From contig NC_084797.1 of NCBI RefSeq assembly GCF_963169125.1, forward strand, positions 92,413,868 through 92,477,867: 64,000 nt of DNA. Reading direction: 5' to 3'. Origin of the DNA: Humulus lupulus. Its lineage: Eukaryota > Streptophyta > Magnoliopsida > Rosales > Cannabaceae. The notes under the pieces were generated by a model. That model made no database searches. It was not told where the DNA came from and saw nothing but the letters and a program-made list of their open reading frames with translations. A program made the position numbers and the translations under genes. Numbering within the stretch: position 1 is the stretch's first letter; each line of letters begins with the position of its first letter. This document shows positions 1 to 11,569 of the stretch, piece after piece.

Positions 1-1362
1 ATTAGAAATTTGATATTTCAATAATGAGATAATTTTGTTATCCTAACAACTTTTTTTGAATATATTATTTAAAATTTTTTTTTTCTTCTAAATAACAGAT
101 TTTAATTAAATTTATTTCATTTTTTTTTAATTAAAAGTTGTTTTAATTAAAAAAAAGGAAATAAAAAAAATAATGATTATTTAAAAGTTTTGTTTTAATT
201 AATCAAGATAATTAGAAAATTGTTTTCTTATTATTATTCTGGACCAACGACACATATCTTACTGAAAGTAAAGTAAAGAAGCCCGATGGAGATCAAGGCG
301 ATTTTATTTTATTTTATTTTAATTTTATAAAGAGGTTGTAAAATTAGAAATACCCAAAAACACCCGGTTCAACATTTATTGTTTATTTATTTAAATAATT
401 GTTTTTATGTGATTGACAACTGTTCATGCATTTTTTTCCATACATAAAAAACCCACACAATCATTATCATGCATCTCATTGGTAGAACACATGATTATTA
501 GGATTGTCCTTTATGTTTATATGATTTGTTTTGCAAAACCAATTGCATACAAATTACTTAGTTTTATTATTTTAAAACTTGGTAAAATATCACACCGGTT
601 TTAAGTCTTTATGACTTAATTTCTTTAAACCAACTTTATTTTAAAATTATTTTTTAGTAAAGTTTAGATGAACATAATTGGTAATTTAAAATTGGATATG
701 GACCTAGAAACTCACTTTCTTTCCAATTTTAATTATGTTCATAAAGTTTAAAGAATTTATAATTAATTTGGAATTAATTAGGTTAAAAACACTTATTTCA
801 AAATAGTGAGTGGGAGAGGGTTGATATCTCAAACATAACCCGTGGTCTCCATTATTAATATAACACCGTGAGATGTGAATAGCGCCTCACAACGGCTTTG
901 TTTTCATCCCCCTAAGGAAGGTGTCTAGACATGTCAATAGCAAGGTTATATTTCTTACAAAGATAGGAACTAATGATGTATTTTAGGTTTGACCGACCCT
1001 AAGGCGGCATGTCCTAAGTTAAGTCATGAACTCCGAAATAATGGGTTGCACTCACAAAGTTATGATTAAGCTTTTGCAATTAATAATCATAACTTGACCA
1101 AACTAAGTGGGACTTTAATGTTTAAAAGAGAAAATAATGAGTTATTTTAAGTTTTAAACAATAAAGATAAGAACATCTTATAAATTCTCTAAGATTAATT
1201 TGACCGACCCTAAGGCGGCACTTTAATTGTTAGAAAGTTTTATCGTGGAAATTAAGCTTTATTTTATGTGTTTTAATTGTGCTCATGCATCACGTTTAAT
1301 TTCCGATACTTTGATATTTATTTTTGTAAATATAATAATATTTGTATTTTTTTTATTCAGAA
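1..1362 (+). other. AT-rich leader or LTR remnant upstream of Copia A gag
   Basis: No credible gene is seen; the short open frames are chance products of AT-rich sequence. The right half probably is the untranslated leader of Copia A. A 22-bp direct repeat containing GACCGACCCTAAGGCGGCA occurs at 988-1009 and 1199-1220. A block CCCCCTAAGGAAGGTGT at about 908-924 recurs nearly unchanged in the leader of Copia B. I found no PBS or LTR boundary. Confidence 0.45.
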
Positions 1363-2209
1363 TATGTCTACCTTTGGTAATCCAATCACTGCTTCAATCG
1401 CACAAGAAAAATTAACTGGTGATAACTTCATAAAATGGAAATCAAATATGAATATGTTGTTGGTTAGTGAAAACCACAAGTTTGTCCTAAATGAGGAATG
1501 TCCTGAAGAACCTGGCGCCAATGCCCCGAAACATGTTCGGGACAAATTTGATGCATGGATTCAATCAAATAACAAAGCTAAGTGCTATATGCTTATAAGC
1601 ATGAGTGATGTCTTATGAACAAAGCATGAATCCATGGAAACTGCTTTTGAGATACTAGAATCTCTTAAGGAAATGTTTGGGCGCCCATCTGATCAAAGTC
1701 GTCATGAGGCTACTAGAACCTACATGAATGCTAAGATCAAGAAAGGTCAATCTGTGCGTGAGCATGTCTTGAACATGATCAATGTACTCCATGAAGCTGA
1801 GACACAGAGAGCAGTCATGGATGAAAAGACACAAGTAAGCATTGTACTTGATTCTTTAATTCCTGCTTTTTCTACATTCACAACAAATTATGTCATGAAC
1901 AAATTAGAATTTAACATGACACAATTGCTGAATGAATTACAAACTTTTGAGTCTTTGAACAAGACGATCTCAAGTCAGGCTGAAGCAAATGTTGCTGAAG
2001 CAAAACCATCTTCTTCTAAGAAGAAAAGAAAAGGCAATAACAATGACTGCAAACCTAAAAAGGACAATATGAAAAAGGCAAAGAAGTCATCCAAGGCACC
2101 CGAGAACAAAAAGAACAATGACCCCAAACAAAAGGCACCGAAAGGAAAGTGTTTCCATTGTAATGTTGATGGTCATTGGAAGAAAACTGTCCAAAGTATC
2201 TCGCCGAGC
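1363..2209 (+). pseudogene. Copia gag (UBN2-type capsid plus nucleocapsid), broken
   Basis: Translation from the ATG at 1363 gives a Copia-type Gag: an N-terminal LTGDNFIKWK motif, a helical capsid region with TYMNAKIKKGQSVREHVLNM, and a Lys-rich linker before a zinc knuckle beginning CFHCNVDGH. An in-frame TGA at 1616 interrupts capsid. A frameshift near 2180 falls inside the knuckle, so its last Cys is read in the next frame (NCPKY). Gag would coat the RNA in virus-like particles. The family call is firm; this copy cannot make a full protein. Confidence 0.85.
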
Positions 2210-3130
2210 TGAAAAAGAAAAAGAAAGGTAAATTAGATTTACTTGTGCTCGAAGCTTGTATGGTGGAACATGATAAATTATCATGGATAGTTGATTTTGG
2301 TTCCACTAACCATTTTTGTTCTTTTTTGCAGATGCTTGAGTCCGCAAAGCAGTTGGAGCAAGGAGAGATGACTATGAGAGTGGGAAGTGGAGCACTTGTT
2401 TCAGCTAAAGCATGTGGAACAGTCCGTTTAAATTTTAAGAACAATTTTCTAGTTTTGAATAATGTTCTATTTATTCCTGAAATTACTAGAAACATTATTT
2501 CTTTATCTTTGTTACATGAACAAAATTTTGGCATTTCTTTTAATAATAATATGATTTTTATTTCAAGGAATGGGAACAATATTTGTCATGCAAAACAAAA
2601 GGACGGACTATACATGCTTAATCCAATTGAAAAATTGCTCAATAATTCAAAATTATTTAAAGTAGCTATTCCACAAAGTAACAAAAGACAAAAGGTTTCT
2701 AAAGAAAATGACACGTATCTTTGGCACTTAAGATTAGGTCATATTAGTCTAGATAGGATAAACCGATTAACTAAAGATGGATCCTTGAGGGAACTAACAA
2801 TTGGAACCCTACCGGTATGTGAATCCTGTTTAGAAGGAAAATTGACAAAACGACCTTTCACTTCAAAGGGAAATAGAGCCAAAGAACCACTAGAGCTTAT
2901 GCATAGTGATGTATGTGGTCCAATTAACATTCAAGCTCGAGGTGGTTATGAATATTTTGTCACATTTATTGATGACTATTCTAGATACAGTCATGTTTAC
3001 CTAATGCTTAAAAAATCAGAAACTTTTGATAGGTTTAAAGACTTCAAAGCCTTAGCTAAGAAGCAATTAGGTAAATCTTTAAAGACACTCCGATCTGACC
3101 GTGGTGGTGAATACATTAGACTTCTAACTA
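2176..3130 (+). pseudogene. Copia protease and N-terminal integrase fragment
   Basis: The frame continues from the split zinc knuckle. A protease motif WIVDFGSTNHF follows; Copia normally has D-S-G here, so the active-site Ser is replaced by Phe. Next comes the GAG-pre-integrase HLRLGHIS...CESC zinc site, then the integrase core with HSDVCGP, FVTFIDDYSRYS and SDRGGEYI, which hold the first two catalytic Asp residues. The match ends just after SDRGGEYI, before the catalytic Glu, where sequence of the opposite-strand Copia begins. Confidence 0.85.
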
Positions 3131-3132
3131 CA

Positions 3133-4071
3133 AATGTGTAATGAAATTTTCTCATTGCGTCTTCCTCTTCAGGAGTCTGGGGAGACTACTTCTTTGAAAG
3201 ATGAATTCCATGGCGGGACGGTAAACATCCTTTCATGGAATTTTTTGTTGAGAAACATTCAAGCACTTTATCTATGTAAGCTACTTAAGATAGAGCTAAA
3301 GGTTTGTTCTTTTTATCCCTCATGATCTGGATACCTAGAACATAACTTGCTTCACCCAAATCCTTCATCTGGAATTGAGTGCTCAGCAAATTCTTCACAT
3401 CTGACAATTTCTTAACATTGTTTTCAATGAGTAAGATATCATCTTCATAAAGAACCAAGAATACCACTATTTGATTTGCCTTCAGTTGGTAAACACAAGG
3501 CTCATCAATATTTTTTTGAAAGCCAATTGTTTTGATTATTTCAGCAAACCTAAGGTTCCAGGAATGAGAAGATTGCTTAAGTCCATAAATGGACCTATTC
3601 AACTTGCAAAATTTTCCTTTTTGTCCAGCTACATTAAATCCCTCTGGCTGATCCATATAAATGACTTCGTCAAGTTGTCCATTGAGAAAAGTTGTCTTGA
3701 CGTCCATTTGCCAGATCTCATAGTCGAAAGTGGCTGCTATGGATAGGAGGATGCGAATGGACTTGAGCATGGCTACTGGACAAAAAGTTTCCTCATAGTC
3801 CATGCCTTATCTTTGGGTATAACCCTTTGCCTCCTCTTTCAATATTTCCATCAACACCTCGTTTCTTCTTGTAGATCCACTTGCACCCAATGGCCCTAAA
3901 GTCACTAGGTGCTTCCATAAGATCCCAGGCAGAATTTGAGTGCATGGACTCCATTTCCTGTTTCATGTCTTCGAGCCATAGTTCCTTTTCAGGGCTAGCC
4001 ATTGCCTGTTTAAAATACAATGGATCATCATCACTAGTGTCACCAAGAACCATATTGGTTTCACCATCCAA
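3133..4071 (-). pseudogene. Copia B reverse transcriptase, 3'-truncated
   Basis: Read from 4071 downward the translation has the Copia RT signature: WLEDMKQEMESM, then GCKWIYKKKRG, then after a frameshift near 3800 the stretch DYEETFCPVAMLKSIRILLS, WQMDVKTTFLNG, EGFNV and SIYGLKQSSHSW. The catalytic Y-V-D-D motif reads YEDD here (VLYEDDILLIE). The ORF stops near 3285, but a decayed frame can be followed to about 3133 (SPQTPEEEDAMRKF), the usual sequence before Copia RNase H. RNase H itself is absent. Confidence 0.85.
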
Positions 4072-5580
4072 ACCATAGTGAACTGGGTTCCTTGAAACCC
4101 TCCCAGTACGACGAGGCTCTGTGACTGTTTGCTAAGAAACAATGGTACTTTCTTCATTTAAATCGAATTGCATCAGTTGGACATGAAGAGTGGGAATTTC
4201 ATCATCAAATCGCGTTGATGATGATGGAACATTGGTTGGAGTTAATTATTCAACCATCTCCTCTAAAACTATTTTGTTGCGTGATTTGAAGTTTTGGACA
4301 TAGTCATTTTCCAGAAAAGTATCATTCGTAGAAGTAAACACTTTCTTTTCTGAATGACTATAGAAAAGTCCACCCTGAGTACCTTTAGGATAGCCAACAA
4401 ACATGCAAACTTAAGTCCGCGGCTCTATCTTTCCTTCCTTTTTCCTCAGGACGTGGGCTGGACACCCCTAGATTCAATAATGGCGTAAACTAGGTTCATG
4501 ACCATTCCAGCGTTCTAAAGGTGTTTTGGGGATTGATTTAGACGACACGACATTGAGAATTTTGTCCATGGTTTCAATTGCATATCCCTAGAACGAAGTT
4601 GGAAGAGTTGAGTAACTAAGCATGCATCTAACAATTTCCAATAAAGTTCGGTTCTGGCCTTCCCCTACAACATTTTGTTGCGGAGTACCTGGGGCAGTAA
4701 CTTGTGATAAAATCCCAAGTTCAGTTAAATGATCTTGGACCTGCATATCCAAATATTCTCCACCCCTATCAGATCACAAGATCTTTAATGTTTTCCTATG
4801 CATTAGGTAAAGACATGAGTATCTAGAGTAATCATCAATGAAAGTGAAGAAATACTCAAAACCACCCCTGTCTTGTACATTCAAAGGTCCACAAACATCT
4901 GAATGAACAATTCCAAATGGTTCTTTGGCCCTATCACCCTTTGCAGAGAATGGACTCTTGGCTAGCTTGCCTTCTAGAAAAGATTCACAAACAGGTAATT
5001 AACCTAAGGTGAGTTCCCTCAAAGGCACGTCCTTTGTAAGTCTTTGAATCCTATCATAGCCAATGTGACCTAGTCTCAAATGCCATAAATACGTCACGTT
5101 ATCATTATTGGTCTTTTTATGTTTAATGGTCCTAGGTTTAGCCACTTTGAATAAATCATTGTTAAGAGCGAGTGGTTCGTTAGGTCGAAGAATATAAAGC
5201 CCGTTTTCCAAACATGCAATACACAATTGTGATCCATTGAAAGAAATAAATATATTAGAACTTGTGAAAGTCATAACAAATTGTGCTAATTGCAACATGG
5301 AAACTGAAATTAAATTTCTACTAAAAGCCAGAATTTAAAACACATCATTTAAAATTAAAAATTTATTTCTGAACTTCAGACAAGCTCTTCCTCTAGCTTG
5401 GACCGCAACGAATGCTCCATTCCGAACTCTAAGATTTAAGCCGCCTTCGTCCACTTCCTCCCATGATTCAAGAATCTGTAAAGAGTTACAAACATGGTTA
5501 GTAGATCAAGAATCAACAATCCAAACAGATTTATCATTCTATAAAACACATGTTTCTAAGATATATGAACTATAATCATT
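4072..5580 (-). pseudogene. Copia B protease and integrase, multiply interrupted
   Basis: The clearest piece is 5298-4999 with YLWHLRLGHIGYDRIQRLTKD, the GAG-pre-integrase zinc site. The following CESC motif has lost one Cys (CESF). Downstream are HSDVCGP, FIDDYSRYS, SDRGGEYL and APGTPQQN, all integrase-core landmarks, spread over frames broken by several stops. Upstream a protease remnant ends in STNHVC. No functional product is expected. Confidence 0.78.
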
Positions 5581-6467
5581 ACCTTTTTTTTAGTTGTTAG
5601 AAACTTGGGACAATCCTGTTTCTAATGCCCCTTCTCTTTGTAGTGAAAACACTTACCTTTACCTTTCTTATTTTTCTTATTCTTCCCCTTAGGCGTCTGT
5701 GCATCTGGTTGTGCACTCGTCTTTGCAGCCTTTGCAGGCTTGGGGTTGTTGTTTTGTCCACCTTTCCTCTTGTTTCCAGCTTTCGAAGACGAAGCTTGGT
5801 TAGCTTTAGCCTTAGCTGCATCAGCTGCAGTAGTAGTAGTTGTTTTCTTTTCTGCTCCATTACTTGGTCCACCCATGATAGACTCAAAAGTTTGAAGCTC
5901 ATTCATGAGTTGTGTCAGAGCATAGTTGAGTTTATTCAACACATAGTTGGTGGTGAATGGCAGGAAAGCTAAAGAGAGACTATTGAGGATTAAGCTGACT
6001 TGAGTTTCCCCATCTATTGTTGCTCCATGCAGTTCAACTTCCTGAATGTAGTTTGTCATTTTGATCAGATGATTGCGAACATGTAGAGAAGGCGCCATCC
6101 AAGCATTGGCATATTTCTTGGTGGCCTCAAAAGGAGTCTGCGCTAACTTGGCACCAAACATGTCTTGGAGCTGATCCATGATTTCGTAGGCCATCTCGAC
6201 ATTCTCCATCTTTGTCTTGAGAGTGTCGACCGTACTAGTTAACATGAAGTACCGCGCCTTGTTGTTAGCCGCCTGCCAATGCTCATACTTATTCCTCACA
6301 GACTTGGTAGCTCCTTCAGTTGGAACTTCCAAGGATTCTTTAGTCATGACGAACTTGGAGTTGTCACCAATGAACACAATGTTGATGTTTTGCTTCGATT
6401 TAAGAAAGTTTTCTCCAGTGAGTTTGTACATCGAAAGTTGAGAAAGGATGGGAGTAGTCACATCCAT
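5581..6467 (-). pseudogene. Copia B gag
   Basis: The ATG at 6467 opens a Gag with the LTGENFLKSKQ motif, a capsid region resembling that of Copia A (NELQTFESI), and an Ala/Lys/Gln-rich linker. The zinc knuckle reads CFHYKEKGH: the second Cys is Tyr, and an amber codon follows the His. The rest of the knuckle (KQDCPKF) can be read after the stop. Capsid is open for about 280 codons, the longest intact piece of either Copia. Confidence 0.85.
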
Positions 6468-7510
6468 AATGATTCTACAAATTATCAATAAAAAAGAAAT
6501 CAATCACTTTTGCTCAATAAAACTTCTATTCACTCTAATTTCAAGAAATAGTACAACATATACAAAAATATGTAAGACATGAAAAAAAATACCAAAAACT
6601 ATCATATCTCTATTTCTTTAGGTTTTTAACTAATCTATGATATCCTTATCCCAGTTCGCGAGAGTAAAAAATACAACTAGTTAAAATAAAGTTCTAAACA
6701 TATTTAATAACAGACACCCTTATTAACTACATAGTATTCGATCAAAATAAGAAAACAAAATCTCTTATTGTATGAGCTAGACCCACAGTTTTGATAATCA
6801 ATAGATTTAGTCCTAGTAGTCACCGTAGGGATAAATATAGTAGAATTTGACCTATAATTATCTATCTTTCGAAATCTAACATTATCAAAATAACTAATGA
6901 ACACCTTCCATAGGGGGACTAATCAAAGCGTCTTAGACCCCATTAAGCTATTGACCTTATTAAACCAACTGTGGAGATCGAATATTATTCTTATAAAATA
7001 AGCTCGTTATAAAATAGTATCTTTATTATTAAATTTTTGAAAATGAATGACTATGGTTCTCCAAAACAAATTGTAAAATTAGAATTTTTAAAACCAAACT
7101 CCTATAATTTTCTATTAATTCTAAAGTGTCACATTGAAACAAATTCAATTAAATTAGAATTAATTTGTTGTTAATAATTATTTAGTTTTAACTATTACAA
7201 TGAACCTATACAATTAAGTCCAACTTAGGCAAATGGGCCTTAACAATTGGGCATGCATGGAGGAGGGTTGAGTCCAGTATGTCGTTCTCACTACTAAGGC
7301 CCCCATACTTCCATACAAGGTCCAAAACACAGGAATTTAAACCTTTGTTTTATTAATTGTTATTAATTGATTGGGTCCACTATAGTCATGCAAAGCAAAT
7401 GAGCCTTCACAAGTGGAATCACCTACAAGAGAGGAATTTAAACTTTACATTTTCTAATGGGCCCAAATAAAACCTATCATTTTATGAATATTTTATTTGG
7501 CAAAACCCAT
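6468..7510 (-). other. Leader and LTR remnant of Copia B
   Basis: No gene is seen. 6901-6939 inverted carries the leader block CCCCCTATGGAAGGTGT shared with Copia A. The stretch from about 7200 to 7510 (GGGCC motifs, TTTTGCCAAATAAA) looks like LTR sequence cut by the Gypsy insertion at 7511 and continued from 12155. A PBS could not be placed. Confidence 0.5.
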
Positions 7511-8184
7511 TGATGAGGACACCAAGACTCAAAATCCAAGTCAAGTTCCAGTTGATCCAAGCCAAGAGGGGAGGAATGATGAGGACACCAGTTTAGGAGC
7601 TTGATCAATATTTAGCTTCTTATGAGTCTTTTTATTTTTAATCACGTCTTTTTAGTCTTTGTTTATTTTGTGATAAGTCAAACACTTGACTTGTGTGAGT
7701 CCAAGAGTCTTTTTTGTCTTTAATTTTCGGTTTTAATTAGGAAGACAAAGGGTTGTCTTTAAATTTCGGTTTTCATTAGGAAGACAAAGGGTTGTCTTTA
7801 TTTTTCGGTTTCATTAGGAAGACAAAAGGCTTGTCTTTAATATTTCGCTTTTTAGGAAGACAAATGGGCTTGAATTGATGTAATTTTCGGCTATATAAGG
7901 CCTTGAAAACATTTGGAAAAAAATCAGATTATGTTGAATGAAATTGTGAGTTTATTTCTTCTTGAGTTCTTGAAGAAACTTTTGAACTTATCAAGGAGAT
8001 TCCTTGTGGCGTTCATCCTGACTTATCAAACGGATTCCATCCCCGTTTGTGGCGTCTTCCTCATACCAAGGTTCGTGCTTGGCTAAGCATTGGGTCGCGG
8101 TTCCATTCCAATCTCGTGTGTTCTTGGTGGCTGTTCCATATTTGGTGTCGGGTTTCGTCACACTTGTTGGCGTGGTTCGTATCA
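7511..8184 (+). repeat. 5' LTR of CRM-like copy 1
   Basis: Starts TGATGAGGACACC and ends GTTCGTATCA directly before the PBS. Its first about 90 bp contain the TGATGAGGACACCA start motif twice. U3 holds four tandem units of about 39 bp (7714-7869), each bounded by TTGTCTT and AAGACAA. A TATA box follows at 7892. The open frame at 8049-8333 lies across LTR and leader and is not a gene. Confidence 0.95.
7892..7899 (+). promoter_or_regulatory. LTR TATA box (copy 1)
   Basis: TATATAAG inside GGCTATATAAGGCC, about 290 bp before the LTR end and after the tandem U3 units. It is the expected position of the U3 core promoter that would set the start of R. The 3' LTR has the same box at 11857. Confidence 0.75.
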
Positions 8185-8186
8185 GT

Positions 8187-8198
8187 TGGTATCAGAGC
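8187..8198 (+). other. Primer-binding site, initiator tRNA-Met type
   Basis: TGGTATCAGAGC lies two bases after the LTR end. It is the standard plant PBS complementary to the 3' end of initiator tRNA-Met, used to prime minus-strand DNA. Confidence 0.95.
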
Positions 8199-9358
8199 TT
8201 AGGATCATCCGGTTTGGCCTATCCTTTACTTTGTGTTTTTCTTTCAATTCGTGTTTCTATATTAGAAAAAAAAAATAAAAAAAATTTCATCATCTACTCG
8301 TGTTTTGATTTCTTTGTCCTTGTTTCCTTGTGAAATCTGAAACTATTCTAGAGCTTGTTGTTTTCCTTATTTCAATTGTTTCCTTGTTTGAAATCCGAGC
8401 CTAGGTTCATACGGTTTGCCTATCTTTTTTTTTTTTCTTGTTTTTTCCATTTCGTTTCTTTATTCAAATATTGCAATTGAATTAGGGTTTCTGAAATTTC
8501 CCCTATTTTGTTTTCTTTTCGTTTCTAAAAATCTTGAATTAGGGTTCTTAATTGTGAAATCTGAAATTGGGATTGAGTTTCTCTTGTTCTTATTGTAAAA
8601 TCTGAAATTGGGTTTGAGATTTCTCTTGTTCTTATGGTGAAATCTGAGTTGGGCTTGAGTTTCTCTTATTCTTATTGTTAAATCCGAATTTTGCCTTGGG
8701 TTTCTCATGTTCTTGTTATGAAATCCGAAATTGGTATTGATAATTCCCTTGTTTCAATTGTGTCCCTGGTTTCAATTGGTTCCTTTATTTGTTGTGGAAT
8801 CCGAGACTGTTATAGTGCCACAAATTAGTTTGGTTTTGATTTTATTGGTTGAATCACAGATTAGATTTTGGGAATAATCGTTTTCTGTTATTGGGATTGT
8901 TCTTGAATCTGTTATAGTACCACAGTTTGCTTGGTTTTCGGATTGGTTCTTTGGTGTTCTTAATTTCAAGGGGATCCGAACTCTAAAAAAAAAAAAAATT
9001 TGTTCTATTCTTGTTCCTTATGGTCTAGAGGCCTTTTGACCAAAACCCCACACAAGTGTTCCAAAAATCATCATTTTTTCGTCATTTTCACCAATTTTCG
9101 TCGGTGTTCGTTTGGTTTGTTTGGTTAGATTTGCTGCTTGAATACTCCATATTACCGTTGGATTAGTTTTGAAAGAACTTAAAGAAGAATACGAGTGGAA
9201 AAAGGCAGAGGTGTGAGCCTATTTGAGGGTAAAAGCCATTGAAATTGAGTGAAACACGAGGGGATTTGAGTGAAAATATTATTTGAGCGAAACACGTGAG
9301 GGAGTGTGGTGAGGTCTTTTCTCCATATTATTCTAACCTTATTTTGCAGATTTCCATC
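8199..9358 (+). other. Untranslated leader of CRM-like copy 1
   Basis: About 1.2 kb of T-rich leader with repeated blocks of the form GTGAAATCTGAATTGGG followed by TTTCTCTTGTTCTTATT. These imperfect repeats also fill the leader of copy 2 and explain the spurious frames here. The gag start is preceded by TTATTTTGCAG, which resembles a splice acceptor. No other function is visible. Confidence 0.7.
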
Positions 9359-11569
9359 ATGGCACAAAATCCAGAGAAAAATGCAAGCAATGATATTCCA
9401 CCACTTGAAGTTCCGAATCTGCAAATGCAAGCACTAATTGGGGAGATGCGAAGGATGATGAGAGCGTAGTGTGAGCAAATACATGAGAGGTTGGATAGGG
9501 TAGAAGAAGGAACACAACGGAGGCCACGGAGGAATAGGCTGTACCAAAGGGAGGATGAGAATGAAGGGGATTTGGAAGGGTTAGTTTCTGATGAAGAGTT
9601 TGATAGGATGTCGGCGGGTAACCATAGGAGGTATGGTCGGGATAGAGAAGCTAGGAACTAGGTAGATGATTATTTAGGAAATATAAAGATGAGAATTCCA
9701 GCATTTCAGGGGAAGAGCGATCCTGAGGCATACCTTGAGTGGGAAAAGAAGATGGAGTTAGTTTTTGATTGTCACAACTACTCCGACATGAAGAAGGTAA
9801 AACTAGCTGCCATTGAGTTTACTGATTATGCTATTGTTTGGTGGGATCAGTTGTGCATCAACAGGAGGCGGAGTGGAGATCGACCTATTGACACATGGGA
9901 GGCAATGAAGAGGGTGATGAGGCGACGGTTTGTACCATCTCATTATTATCGAGATCTATACCTTAAGTTGCAGGGCCTTCGTCAAGGTTCCAAGAGTGTT
10001 GATGAGTATTACAAGGAGATGGAGATGGCTATGATTAGAGCCAATGTTGAAGAGGATCGGGAGGCAACCATGGCAAGGTTTTTGAATGGCTTGAACCGAG
10101 AGATTGCTAATCCAATTGAGCTACACCATTATGTGGAATTGGAAGATTTGGTGCATATGGCAATCAAAGTTGAGAGGCAGCTCAAGAGGGGTAGTACAAG
10201 TGCAACACCTTGGCGGTCGAACTATCCAAAGAAGGAAGAAGACCAACCTACTTCATCCTTTACACCAAAACCAGCCACGACCCCTCAAGGTAAAACAGCC
10301 CCTACTTCGTCCCGTTCTAGTGAGATAAAGTGTTTCAAATGTCAGGGGCGAGGACACATAGCTAGCCAATGTCCAAACAAGAGAGTTATGGTGATTCGAG
10401 AAAGTGGCGAGCTCGATTCTGAAGATGAAGATCTTGCTGACATGCCACCATTGGAAGATGTTTCTATCGATGATGAGGAGTTCGGGGCAGAATCTGGTGA
10501 GATGCTTGCACTAGTCACACGACGAGCCTTAAATTTGCAAGCAAAAGAAGAGGAAGAAGAGGTGCAGCGAGAGAACATCTTTCACACTCGTTGTCATGTG
10601 AAAGGCAAGGTATGTAGTGTGATTATTGATGGAGGTAGTTGTACTAACGTTGCTAGTTCTTCCATGGTTGACAAGCTAGGGCTCCCAACGCTTAAACATC
10701 CTTGTCCATACAAGTTGCAGTGGTTGAATGATAGTGGTGAAGTGAGGGTTACAAAACAGGTGCTGGTATCATTTCGAATTGGCAAGTATGAGGATGAGGT
10801 ATTGTGCGATGTGGTTCCCATGCAAGCTGGACACCTCCTTCTAGGAAGGCCTTGGCTATTTGATCGGCGAGTCCAGCATGATGGCTTCACCAACAAGTAC
10901 TCATTCACGTTCCGTCAACGAACAATCACTCTAGCTCCATTGACGCCAAAGCAAGTATATGAAGACCAAGTGCGGTTGCAAAAATTGAGTGATAAAAAAA
11001 AATTGAGTGAGCAAAAGAAGGAGAGTGAAAAGATGAATGAGAGTGAGGAAAAAGAGAGACAAAGAGAGAAAAGGGTCGAATCAAGTGAGAGAGAAAAGAA
11101 AGAGAAGAGTTCGATCAATGAGGGAAAATTCGAGAGAAAACAAAGTAATTTTTATGCAAAAAAAAGTGAGGTTAAGGAGGCTCTTTTAAACACTAACCAA
11201 CTTGATGCTAACAAGGGTCGTCACAAGCAGGTTTTTGATCCCGGTGATTGGGTATGGTTACACATGAGGAAAGAGCGATTCCCAGCACAAAGACGTTCCA
11301 AATTGCTACCTCGAGGAGATGGGCCGTTTCAAGTGCTAGAAAGGATCAATGACAATGCCTACAGACTCGATTTACCAGGTGAGTATACTGTTAGTGCTAC
11401 TTTTAATGTTTCTGATTTGAGTCCTTTTGATGCAGGTGACGATTTGAGGTCAAATCTTTCTCAAGAGTGGGGGAATGATGAGGACACCAAGACTCAAAAT
11501 CCAAGTCAAGTTCCAGTTGATCCAAGCCAAGAGGGGAGGAATGATGAGGACACCAGTTTAGGAGCTTGA
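9359..11569 (+). pseudogene. Gag-protease-integrase C-terminal fusion ORF, copy 1 (two nonsense codons)
   Basis: Same architecture as the intact ORF of copy 2: Gag with [20 protein letters not shown], zinc knuckle [14 protein letters not shown], protease with [13 protein letters not shown] and LLGRPW, a Lys/Glu-rich stretch, then directly the integrase C-terminal segment ([30 protein letters not shown]). Two in-frame ambers lie in N-terminal Gag: TAG at 9467 where copy 2 has GAG, and TAG at 9659 where copy 2 has CAG. From 9689 on it is open for 626 codons. It lacks about 13 residues present in copy 2 before the knuckle. The last 94 nt lie inside the 3' LTR. Confidence 0.9.

Larger units (their letters stand above)
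1..3130 (+). mobile_element. Ty1/Copia retrotransposon A, decayed and 3'-truncated
   Basis: A plus-strand Copia runs in the order leader, gag, protease and integrase, then stops inside the integrase core, so no RT or RNase H of this copy remains. The left limit is not visible and no LTR pair or target duplication was found. Stops and frameshifts break the reading frame. At about 3130 it meets a second, minus-strand Copia. The related leader block in the two elements (about 890-925 here, 6901-6939 inverted) shows that they belong to related families. Confidence 0.8.
3131..7510 (-). mobile_element. Ty1/Copia retrotransposon B, decayed, 3'-truncated
   Basis: A minus-strand Copia whose gag begins at 6467 and whose RT runs down to about 3133. 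The RNase H and 3' LTR are missing. Its leader/LTR side is interrupted at 7510 by a complete Gypsy element and resumes at 12155, because the 5-bp duplication CCCAT flanks that insertion. Many stops and frameshifts mark it as old. It is related to, but clearly diverged from, Copia A. Confidence 0.82.

Noticed and set aside
413..604. 63-codon frame in AT-rich sequence
   Set aside because: Composition-driven, no domain, no support from neighbours.
8187..8204. Possible tRNA gene from the TGGTATCAGAGC match
   Set aside because: Only the 12-base primer-binding site is present; no cloverleaf can be formed.
8049..8333. 94-codon frame in the CRM-like 5' LTR; a related frame recurs at 12014, 51057 and 55125
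   Set aside because: It crosses the LTR end and PBS, changes at each flank and has no conserved domain.
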